Program-made: the position numbers and the translations under genes
Shown: positions 7,343 through 16,800 of the stretch, piece after piece
How positions within the stretch are numbered: position 1 is the first letter of the stretch
How the letters are laid out: every line of letters starts with the position of its first letter
Notes under the pieces: model-generated
Databases searched by the model: none
Told to the model about the DNA's origin: nothing
The model's input: the letters and a program-made list of their open reading frames with translations, nothing else
Source of the DNA: Avimuribaculum sp964395975
GTDB lineage: Bacteria > Bacteroidota > Bacteroidia > Bacteroidales > Muribaculaceae
Reading direction: 5' to 3'
DNA length: 27,054 bases
Assembly (NCBI GenBank): GCA_964395975.1
Contig: CAYNBZ010000031.1
Coordinates: 1 to 27,054, forward strand

Positions 7343-8563
7343 ATGAATATAGCTAATTTATTCAAGATAGCTCTCAAGGCTTTAGGCAATAATAAGATGC
7401 GTTGCTTCTTGACAATGTTGGGCATTATCATTGGTGTAGCTTCGGTTATCACTATGCTTGCCATCGGTCAAGGGTCAAAAGAGAGTATACGAGCACAAAT
7501 TTCCGAAATGGGCTCCAACATGATAATGATTATGCCTGGAGCCGACATGCGAGGTGGCGTACGCCAAAGTGCCGAAGATATGCAGACACTTAAAACTACC
7601 GATTATGAATCGATACGCAACAGTTGCAGTCATGTCGTGGGTGTATCGCCAAATGTTAGTAGTTCGGGGCAGTATGTGAATGGCAATAATAACTATCCTT
7701 CATCTATCAATGGTGTGACGAGTGATTATCTGGATATTCGCCGCCTCACTGTGGCCGAAGGCAATGTGTTTACCGACCGTGATGTGCAGTCGGCTGCCAA
7801 AGTTTGCATCATAGGACAGACTATTGTTGATGAATTGTTCCCGAGTGGCGATAGCCCGATAGGCAAAGTGATACGTTTTGATAAATTGCCGCTTACAGTG
7901 ATTGGCGTGCTTGAGGCCAAAGGATATAATAGTATGGGACAAGATCAGGACGATATAGTATTGGCTCCATATACGACTGTAATGAAACGTGTGCTCGCCA
8001 TAGATTATATTCAAGGAATCGTATGTTCGGCAACTTCGGAAGATTACACCGATATTGCCATTGATGAGATTACTGAGGTACTACGTACCAACCATAAGCT
8101 TAAAGCAACCGATGACGATGATTTCACCATACACTCGCAACAGGAACTTAGCAATATGTTGAGTTCGACAAGCGATATGATGACAACACTACTTGCATGT
8201 ATCGCAGGCATCTCGTTATTGGTAGGTGGTATCGGTATCATGAATATAATGTATGTATCGGTAACCGAACGCACACGCGAAATAGGCTTGCGCATGAGTA
8301 TCGGGGCGCGGGGTATTGACATTTTGTCGCAGTTCCTAATTGAGTCGGTAATAATAAGCATTACCGGAGGTATTGTCGGAATAATATTTGGTTGTACTGC
8401 CGCATTTGTCGTAAAGGGAATATTGAACTGGCCCATTGCAATTCAAGCTTATTCGGTGGTGTTGTCGTTCTTTGTATGTACGTTCACCGGCGTATTTTTC
8501 GGATGGTATCCTGCTAAGAAAGCATCCAATCTCGATCCGATAGAAGCGTTGAGATATGAATGA
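7343..8563 (+). CDS. MacB-type ABC transporter permease
   Basis: A 406-residue inner-membrane subunit. One N-terminal membrane helix (MLGIIIGVASVITMLAIGQG) is followed by a large periplasmic MacB-PCD domain (about residues 45-270) and an FtsX domain with three C-terminal helices (ACIAGISLLVGGIGIMNIMY; ERTREIGLRMSIGARG; SVVLSFFVCTFTGVFFGWYPAKKASNLDPIEALRYE). This is the four-helix MacB/LolCE topology. With the ATPase, adaptor and TolC-like channel it makes a full MacAB-TolC type pump. MacB relatives move macrolides, peptides, toxins or lipoproteins; nothing here identifies the cargo. Its stop overlaps the kinase start by 8 bases, which argues for coupled translation of pump and regulator genes. 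Confidence 0.95.
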   Translation: MNIANLFKIALKALGNNKMRCFLTMLGIIIGVASVITMLAIGQGSKESIRAQISEMGSNMIMIMPGADMRGGVRQSAEDMQTLKTTDYESIRNSCSHVVGVSPNVSSSGQYVNGNNNYPSSINGVTSDYLDIRRLTVAEGNVFTDRDVQSAAKVCIIGQTIVDELFPSGDSPIGKVIRFDKLPLTVIGVLEAKGYNSMGQDQDDIVLAPYTTVMKRVLAIDYIQGIVCSATSEDYTDIAIDEITEVLRTNHKLKATDDDDFTIHSQQELSNMLSSTSDMMTTLLACIAGISLLVGGIGIMNIMYVSVTERTREIGLRMSIGARGIDILSQFLIESVIISITGGIVGIIFGCTAAFVVKGILNWPIAIQAYSVVLSFFVCTFTGVFFGWYPAKKASNLDPIEALRYE

Positions 8564-9671
8564 TGAAAAATTGACACAAAGCCAAGAACCTTACAGGCGC
8601 AAGATGCAAATCATGCGTTTTGTCATCCATCTCATAATGTTGGTGATAGTATTTGTGATGCCAGAGGTGCTATTTTCAATAGGGCGCACCATGCCTAAAT
8701 TTGTTTATGTTCACACTTTGGGTTACATCTTGGTATTTTATGTCAATTATTATTTGTTCATTGATAAATTTTTGTTTCGCAGTAATCGAGTTTGGTTATA
8801 CTTTCTAACCAATTTGCTGTTTGTAGTTTGTTATTTGATACTTATCTTTGGAGTACATCATTATTGGTTTCTGCCAGAACCTGTCGAGATTGGTAGAAGA
8901 ATGCCACCGCCCGGACCCGAATTAGAACGAAGGGAACTGATTGATGCCTTTCAATTTTTCTCGCGCGACTTCGGGATGATGCTTTTGTCAATATGTATCA
9001 GTCTTGCTTTGAAGTTCAGTGAAAAATGGTTGAAGTGGGAACGGTATGAACAGAAAATGCTTGCTGAACGAAAGGAAATAGAATTGAAAAACTTGAAAAA
9101 TCAGCTCAATCCTCATTTCTTGTTCAACACATTGAATAATATATACGCCTTAATAGGTATAAGTCAGGAACGTGCGCAATATGCCGTGCATGAACTGAGT
9201 CAATTGTTGAGGTATGTGTTATATGAAAACGGGAAGACTGTACCTCTCGACAAAGAAATGCTTTTTATAAAGAGTTATATCGAGCTTATGCGGTTGCGGC
9301 TGAACAGTTTTGTATCCCTCAAAGTCGATATAAACGAAAAAAGCGGTTGTGGATTGCAGATTGCGCCTCTCATGTTTATATCGCTTGTCGAAAATGCTTT
9401 CAAGCATGGCATTTCGGCTAATCAAAAGTCGGTTATTGACATCAGTATAAGGATTGTGGGAGGCAGCAATGTCGTGTGTTGCGTTGATAACAGTTATTTC
9501 CCAAAAGACGACAACGACCATAGTGGCAGTGGGATTGGTATAGCAAACCTGAGAAAACAGCTTTCGATATTGTATGGCGGGCGATATTCTTTGACCCAGA
9601 AGGTGGAGGACGGCTTTTATAAAACTCGTCTTGAGATAAAATTACAAGAAAATACATTAAAAACGACATAA
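8556..9671 (+). CDS. LytS/YehU-type sensor histidine kinase
   Basis: A 371-residue membrane kinase of the His_kinase (PF06580) group. There are four predicted membrane helices (about residues 20-43, 50-70, 80-102 and 142-160) with a Pro-rich loop (RRMPPPGPELERR) between the third and fourth. A short coiled linker (KWERYEQKMLAERKEIELKNLKN) leads to the phosphoacceptor His187 in QLNPHFLFNTLNNIYALI. The ATPase part has the N-box SLVENAFKHG (Asn280) and the G-box GSGIGIANLRKQL (about 323-335). There is no large periplasmic domain, so the signal is probably sensed in or near the membrane, perhaps through the neighbouring pump; that is inference. It overlaps the permease gene by 8 bases and is 1 base from the response regulator, its almost certain partner. 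Confidence 0.94.
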   Translation: MNDEKLTQSQEPYRRKMQIMRFVIHLIMLVIVFVMPEVLFSIGRTMPKFVYVHTLGYILVFYVNYYLFIDKFLFRSNRVWLYFLTNLLFVVCYLILIFGVHHYWFLPEPVEIGRRMPPPGPELERRELIDAFQFFSRDFGMMLLSICISLALKFSEKWLKWERYEQKMLAERKEIELKNLKNQLNPHFLFNTLNNIYALIGISQERAQYAVHELSQLLRYVLYENGKTVPLDKEMLFIKSYIELMRLRLNSFVSLKVDINEKSGCGLQIAPLMFISLVENAFKHGISANQKSVIDISIRIVGGSNVVCCVDNSYFPKDDNDHSGSGIGIANLRKQLSILYGGRYSLTQKVEDGFYKTRLEIKLQENTLKTT

Positions 9672-9672
9672 G

Positions 9673-10407
9673 ATGAGAAGAATCAGATGCTGTGTGATAG
9701 ATGACGAGCCTTTGGCTTTGGAATTGATGAAAAGCTATGTGGAAAAGACTCCTTTTTTGCAGTTAGTGAATGTTTTCCCATCGGCCTCGACAGCGATAAA
9801 AACCATCATTGAAGAAGATATCGATCTTGTATTTCTTGATATTCAGATGTCGGAACTCAATGGTACTGAATTTGCCAAGGTTGTTCCGCCACGGTGTCGC
9901 GTGATATTCGTCACTGCATTTGATAAGTATGCAGTCGAAGCGTTCCGTGTCAATGCACTTGACTATTTGCTTAAACCAGTCAATTACTCTGAGTTTATAG
10001 AGGCTGCCAATAGGGCGATGCGTTGGTTTGTAGTCGAAGAGCGAGCTTGTGCCAATGGCGAAGGGCAAGATTGTATCATCGTAAAGAGCGAGTATAAACT
10101 TGTTCAGATTCCTATCGATAATATCTTGTATATTGAAGGATTGAAGGATTATGTAAAAATATATCTCGAGGACACTGGCAATTGCATAATGTCGTTGATG
10201 AGTTTGAAGACATTTGAAGCCGGTCTGCCTTCTTCACGATTCATGCGTGTACACAGGTCATTTATTGTTCAGATGTCGAAGGTTCGGCTCATTGAACGTA
10301 ACCGCATAATATTCGGGAAGCAGTATATACCTATTTCTGACACGTATAAGAACGTATTTAACGATTATGTGAACAAACATATATTGTCACCATTAAAAGA
10401 GGAATAA
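9673..10407 (+). CDS. LytTR-family response regulator
   Basis: A 244-residue DNA-binding regulator. The receiver domain covers about residues 1-120, with acidic pocket Asp10-Asp11, phosphoacceptor Asp56 (VFLDIQMSELNG), Thr81 (FVTAFD) and Lys101 (LLKPVNY). The C-terminal LytTR domain starts near residue 140 (VKSEYKLVQIPIDNILYIEGLKDYVKIYL) and includes the family block LKTFEAGLPSSRFMRVHRSFIV. It is expected to be phosphorylated by the kinase one base upstream. Because it closes the pump operon, autoregulation from the 3775 promoter is the simplest model, although LytTR regulators can also act on distant genes. A strong terminator follows about 100 bases later. Confidence 0.95.
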   Translation: MRRIRCCVIDDEPLALELMKSYVEKTPFLQLVNVFPSASTAIKTIIEEDIDLVFLDIQMSELNGTEFAKVVPPRCRVIFVTAFDKYAVEAFRVNALDYLLKPVNYSEFIEAANRAMRWFVVEERACANGEGQDCIIVKSEYKLVQIPIDNILYIEGLKDYVKIYLEDTGNCIMSLMSLKTFEAGLPSSRFMRVHRSFIVQMSKVRLIERNRIIFGKQYIPISDTYKNVFNDYVNKHILSPLKEE

Positions 10408-10827
10408 ACGGAGTAAATAAAAATATGTCAATCAAAATGTCAGAAATTATTTATCGTAGATAATGAGAAATAATTTCATAAAAGCACTCTAATTGAAGTT
10501 GATTCTTGACGGGTAAGTGTCGTGATGACAGTTGCCCGTTTTTTTATGATTATATACGACAAATTTTGTTATATATTTTGCTGTAAATAAGCAAAACAGT
10601 AAGTTATGATTATAGTAGGATTCCTGTTAAGATGTTAATCAAAATGTTGCTTTTTAGTACTCAATGCCGTCTCAGTCGTAAATTTCAATAGTTTTTTCTG
10701 TGTTTCCGTTTGCCATTCGTACTGTGTTTATTGTGTGTCGGGAGATTGGACGATAATAGTCGTGTCAATGGATAGTGTGTAAGTTTTGTCATCAAAGTTA
10801 TAAAAGTGCTGCTAAATTTTACACTTG
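10408..10827. other. Intergenic region between convergent efflux operon and sprA
   Basis: No gene is seen. Besides the terminator at 10509-10546 it holds a perfect 10-base AT-rich inverted repeat, GAAATTATTT (10443-10452) / AAATAATTTC (10468-10477), 35 bases after the response-regulator stop. I see no clear terminator for sprA on the minus strand within the last 280 bases. Confidence 0.5.
10509..10546 (+). terminator. Rho-independent terminator of the efflux / two-component operon
   Basis: Stem ACGGGTAAGTGTC (10509-10521) pairs with GACAGTTGCCCGT (10527-10539) around a 5-base loop, with one G-T pair and one mismatch. Seven T follow. No T tail exists on the other strand, so it serves only plus-strand transcripts. 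Confidence 0.85.
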
Positions 10828-13800
10828 TTATCGGGTGAGTGACAGGTTGATTGATACACCAAAGTCGGTGTTGGTTGTCGGATATGCGGTCGAGGATACG
10901 AGAGGAGTATTGATTTGATGGTCGAAATAAGCACCAATTGTCAATCGGCTGCTAAGCACATAGTCGGCAGTAACATTAATCGATATAGTGCGAGTGCCGC
11001 TGGTAGCTTGGGATGTGTTGCTCTCGATTTTTCGTATCAAAGCACTGTTGTTCGACAGAGTGAAATCGGCATTGATTGTAAGGTCGTGATTCACTCCCTG
11101 TTGTTGTCCACCGATTTTTAAGATGGTGTTAAAATCGGCAATCTTGTAACTGCCACCTAACACCAATGATTTGGTTGTTGCTTCGACAAGTTGTCCTGCC
11201 GAAGAATTAAGTGTGAGTGTGCGACTGTCGCGATATTCTGCATTAAATGTGATGTCTTTATACGTTGTTACCGATACACCGATAAGTGGTGCAAACTTTT
11301 CGGTTATAGAGACCGATGATATGTTGTATGGCGATGTGGGGTAGGGGTTTTGTGTCAGTTCGTCCATACTAAAACCGAGGCCTTCGCCTACAGAGATCCA
11401 GTCGGAATAGCTTGAGTATGAGCCTACGGAATATGTGCATTGGTATGTGTGTGTGAGCGTGAGACTACGGAACAGCTTGCTAAACCATTCAATTTTGCTT
11501 AATCCATCGTATGTAATGCGCCAATTGGGCATCATTGCTTCAAGCCCGGGAAATGGGTTGAGAGTTACTTTATTCGGGTTCTGTCCTGTATAGGCTGCCA
11601 CGAAGGCAGGGATGAGCACATCGCTGCTTGACGTGCTTACACCTCCATTATTGGCATCAAATGGTTGTCCGGCGAGAGCATGACCTTCCATAAACCCTGT
11701 GGTAGGGTAGTTTACTCCAATATATTGGTTTTGTACGCGTTCTGCTATGATAGGAATGTTTTCAAGGAACTTGTCGAATGCTGCACTTGCATACCCATTG
11801 CTCGATGATGATTTGCGTAAGGCGGTGAGTATAGCACAGTGTGTCTTGGTGTAACTGCCAGAGTAAGTCGTGGTCATGTCGTCATACATGAACATGATTT
11901 GGCTGGTACGATTGTCGGTTCGATTGCCTGTGAGAGTTATTTTCAACCCCTTAATTGGTTCAAGCCCGATCTCAAGGTCGAATTGTTCTGTACGGGAAAA
12001 GATTGCCGGTGATGTTTGTGTTTCGTCACCGAGCAGCCATCCCCGCTCTTTAGCTTTGTAGATATAATCTTCATCATAAAAACCGAAGGCGAAGTCGAGT
12101 CCCGGAGACATGACATCATAACTTGTAGATTGCCCAAATATATCGCCAATCTCCGGTACGAACTGTGGCAATGTGAGTGATTTGGTGTTTTTGTAACGTA
12201 CACTCACGTTTCGTACCATCATACCGAAACGGGTGGCATATTGTGCAGCTTCACTCCAAAAATTTTTCTTCTCTTTGTTGTTCTCTACTATTACGAGTTT
12301 TATGTTTTCAGAACCTCGGTTGAGTATTTCGATGTTATTGTCATCGATGATGCGCGTCTGTGCGGCAAATGCTTTGCCATTGCTCGTTGCTGTAACTTTC
12401 ACTTTTTGGGTGCGTAAGTTGTGTCTTACGGTTACAGTGGTGTCAGGCTTGAGCGTAATAGTTCGTTCAAACCGCTTTGCCTTCTTGGCAGTAGTGTTTC
12501 GCTTGGAATTACTGAAGCGTTTGTTCACTTCGCGCAGATATTTGAACTTGTTATAAAACTGTTCGAGGTTGATGCGTGTATCCAAATTCCATGATGCCTG
12601 GTTATAGATGGTGTTTCCTGTTTCCAAATCGTCGATGGTTGTTCCTCGTTCCCAGTTATATGTAGAATTATATGTGAGTGTTCCGGTCAGAAAGTTCAGG
12701 TATGGAATCGAGCTGAAAGGAGCTTTATAAGTCATTACAAACGACTGGTCGTAGGAATATGGTGTTCCGAGGTCTTTTATGCTCTGCATCACCGAATCTT
12801 TCCATATCTTGTATTCATCCGGGAAGAGCTTCTTGTTGACGGCTCCGGACGGCTCTTCGATATGTGCCGTAGTATTGGAATTGAATGCTATATTGAGCGA
12901 GTTGGTGATATTCCAATTTAGTGCAAACTGACGGTCCCACAAGAAATTTTTGCTTACTGATACCGGTAATTCAACAACATCATCGGTCGTGTTACGTTCT
13001 TGTTGTTCGTAGTAGTAACGCGATATGTTGGTATAAAACTCGATAGATGTAGGCAACCAGTTGAATTCCCATTCTTTCAGGAATTTTGCATTTTTTGATT
13101 TGCTTTGTAATCCCGAAAATGGTTTAAATGATTTAAAATATGGTGAGTAGCTGTATTGAAAACTACCGCGATAGTCACTGGTATTTTCATATAAGTTATC
13201 GGGATCAATATTTTTTTCCCTGCTAGATGAGTAACTCATCGTGAAGTTTGCGGGATCCCACGGCATCGGGTTTTTACTCTTGACATTGAAGCGCAAACCA
13301 GAGATGCTGAAATTTTTAACAGTGTAGCGTGTGATGGCAAATGATTTTATTGAATCGCGTTGTTCTTTTGTAGTACAGGCATCAAGGGCATCTTTAAGTA
13401 AAACGTCTTCATCAAGAGGGTTATACTTAGGAGTGGTTTTTTCTTTGGTCATGGAGAAGTATATAGGTGCCGACAGTTGGGCTTTTTCAGGCAAAAATCG
13501 ACCTCCATCAATCTGCAAAGCGATGCTATATTGCGAGTAATCGTCGAGATTGCGTTCCGATAAGCTTTGATCGACTGCGCCAAATCCTATAGTTTCTTTT
13601 TGTCCGGTAAAATTAATTGTGGCTATATCGCTGATTGATAGGTTGACACTTCCTTTGGCCGCCCAACCGCCATCGCTGTCAAAGTCGGTTACGCGCAACT
13701 CGTTGACCCACACAATACAATCTTTTGTCCTGGAAGAGTTGTTACGTACGCCTATCATCATCACTTTCACTTTGCTCAATGATGGGTTGCCTTTGACTGA

Positions 13801-16800
13801 TACACGATTGTTTTTGCTGTCATATTCACTATATTCAGTGGTATATGACACATCACTGTCGCTTGCTAATTTTTGTTGGTTGCGATTCTTTTTAACAGTG
13901 GTAAATAATTCAAGTTCAATATCCATGCGATTAGCATCAGGCCATACGGCATAGCGTCCTTCCGTATCCGTAGTGTATTGGCCTTCTGGTGTTACGTCGA
14001 GAGGGATTTCGTATTCGTAATAGTTGTTTTTTGCATCGGAGCCGAGGCGGATGAATACGGCTACATCGCCATCTGACAGTCCGGTGACATCATTGACCAC
14101 GGCTTCGTTGTGAACCCACATTTGCAGACGTTTATATATGCGAAGGTCAAGACTTGAATTTTTATATACGGCTCGTGCACCTCCTGCCGGCAGATCGCTG
14201 ATTTCGAGAGACATCGATTGTTCGTTTAGTTGTACGGCTTGAGATTGTGAGGAATCGACAGTACGTGTCACGCCGGGAGGCAGCACATAATTAACCGGTG
14301 TACGTCCGGCATTTTCCTCGATATTTACCACGCTTACTTCGATATCGCCCTCGGCTTGTGTGTTGCTGGTGGAGTTAAGATCGTAGTCGTAGGTGCGCCA
14401 TTCGCCTCTTACCAATTCAAGTGTGGCAAAACGCAAATGTGTCGTATTTCTGAATCCTGTCATGAACATTCGTATAAAACGAATTGATGAAAAATCGGAA
14501 ATTGTGCCAACTGTTTTCTCATAATCGCTTAATGGTATTTTGAACTGGTACCATTCAACCTCTTGTTGATTGCCGTCACGAGTGGTAACGGTAGTTTCAC
14601 GCACATCAGTGATATAATTCTGGCCTACTACGAAATCTTCGGGACGAAGTGAGATGTGGTATTGGAAATAGCGTTCATATTCGTTGAGTGTATTGTCCTC
14701 GTTTATATCTTCCACATCGGGTACACTGCGAGCCGACTGGTAAAGCCCGTCATCGGCGTCTTCGTTCGATAAAGAGTTGCCATCGGTGCCGTTGTAGTGC
14801 TTGTATCGTTCAAGGATTGACAATTGTTGTTCGTCGTAGTCATATCCACGGTAGTAGTGATAATTATCGCTTGCTGGGTCGTTAAGTGGCGAGAAAGGGT
14901 CTTCTTCCATTGCTGCTATTGCTGTTGCCGACAGCTTGGAACGTAGATTTTCTACAAAAGTCGAGTAACTGCTGTGTGTGAACTCGTCCTCTGTGCTTAG
15001 TCCGTCAAGACCGACATCCTGTATCAGTCGAGCATTACTGGTATTGTCGAATGCATAAGTCAAGGAAGTCTGCGTTGATACGCGTCCCCATACAGTTTCA
15101 ACCATATCGTCGTCGCTTCCATCTGCAGGGATGCCGTTTTCATATGATTTGTATCCATCCTTCAATATATCTTCGCTTACCTCGCCGAGATTGAAGTACA
15201 AGTCACCTCCTTCTGTGTTCGGGTTGTCGGGATCGAGGAATGGGCTCATCATCCAAAACTGGATATATTCGATGTTGGATGTTTCAAAATCGGTGTTATC
15301 GAGTTTTCGCATTATGCCGCCCCAACGTTGCTCGGGATAGAGCAAGTTGCCATCACTGTCGATATTGGTTGCATCGAGGTTATATGGACCGCGTTCGTTT
15401 GGGTAGAACGATAGGTTGAGCGTCTGTATCGTTGTGGATTCGCCATAACTCAGTTCTTTGTCAGGATATAGTTCGGTGTAAGATATTTCACGTACATACG
15501 GATTTGACAATTGTGTGAGGTCGTTCCGGATATATGACGGGGCGGTCGATGAATTACGTTTAGTAAATATTCGGTCGATGTAATACCATGCCAGCAAGGC
15601 TCTGTTCTTACCGTAATCCACATCGTTGGAAAGTCCGGCTTCGGGGAATAGCGCATTCGCCCCGGAGTCGTATGGTGTTGATGAAAGAAACCATTGATAT
15701 GGAGAGCGTAGGTCGATGCCTGTCTGTGTTGATTCGAAATCATCAATATAGGCACTGCCCTCGGATGAACCGGTATCGGCTTGTTGTGGTATGAGTTGTG
15801 CAAACTCACCTGCCAATTTTATTGATGATGGAGCCGTGGCATTGACTGTCGGTATCTTGTTAACCAAGTTAGTGAGCCACATGAATTCGCTGTTATAGGA
15901 GAAATTGAATCCCCAGATTGTATTTTTCACGGCTTCGTTGCCTAACGATACTTTTTCGGTAAGTGGCTTCTCGGAATAGTGCATGATAGTTGCACCGACA
16001 TTGAAGTCAGGCGTGAATTGGTAATTTAGGTCAAGACCTAGAAGTGTCTTGCGTTGTGTGCTGTAAGTGGATTGGTTTTCAAGCGAAACGCTTATGCTTG
16101 TACCGGCGTCAATTATGCTTTGGTTGATGATGGTAACAATACCTAAATTGTAGTCGACAATGTAGTCGCTGTTTTCGGTAAGCGTTACGCCTCCTGCCGT
16201 TACGACGACCGATCCTTGCGCTACATTCATGGCGTTTAGGTTGATTTGTGACGAAGATGATGCTTGGTATTCGCCCGACAATGTGAACTTGTTCTTATCT
16301 GAAAACTGCTGCGCTACAGTCAGGGTTGAGTCGTAAAGTTCTTGATACACATATTTATCGGCAGTGGCATCATTTCCTATTTTGCTTCGCAGGTGACTTC
16401 CGAAAGGCTCTACCACAGGGAAAATTACTTTACCTTTTGAAGATAGTATTGTGTAACCTTCGATGAAGTCGTAACGACCATCGGGATTGGTCTGGTTGTT
16501 TGAGTCGAGCCGGTCAACGTTAAGCACTTGAATGAGTGGTGTCCCATTGATAGCTCCATCGGGGATATAGCTGATTTCGGTACCGGTTGTATCGTTCAGG
16601 TATTTGACATTGAGTTCAAAATTATCCTCTTGTATTTGGTATGCTCCAAGGGAATATACGTTTTTCATCATCAATTTCCATGACGGCAGGTAAGGCGAAA
16701 CTGAAGTGCCTTTGAGCATCTTTACATAAAGAGATTGCTCAGACGAGGTAATATCGCCCGAGAATTCACCTACTTGGTAGGTGTTGCCCAAATAAGTGTA

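Noticed and set aside
10443..10477. AT-rich 10-base inverted repeat as the operon terminator
   Set aside because: No GC in the stem core and no T tail; the GC-rich stem with seven T at 10509-10546 is the better terminator.
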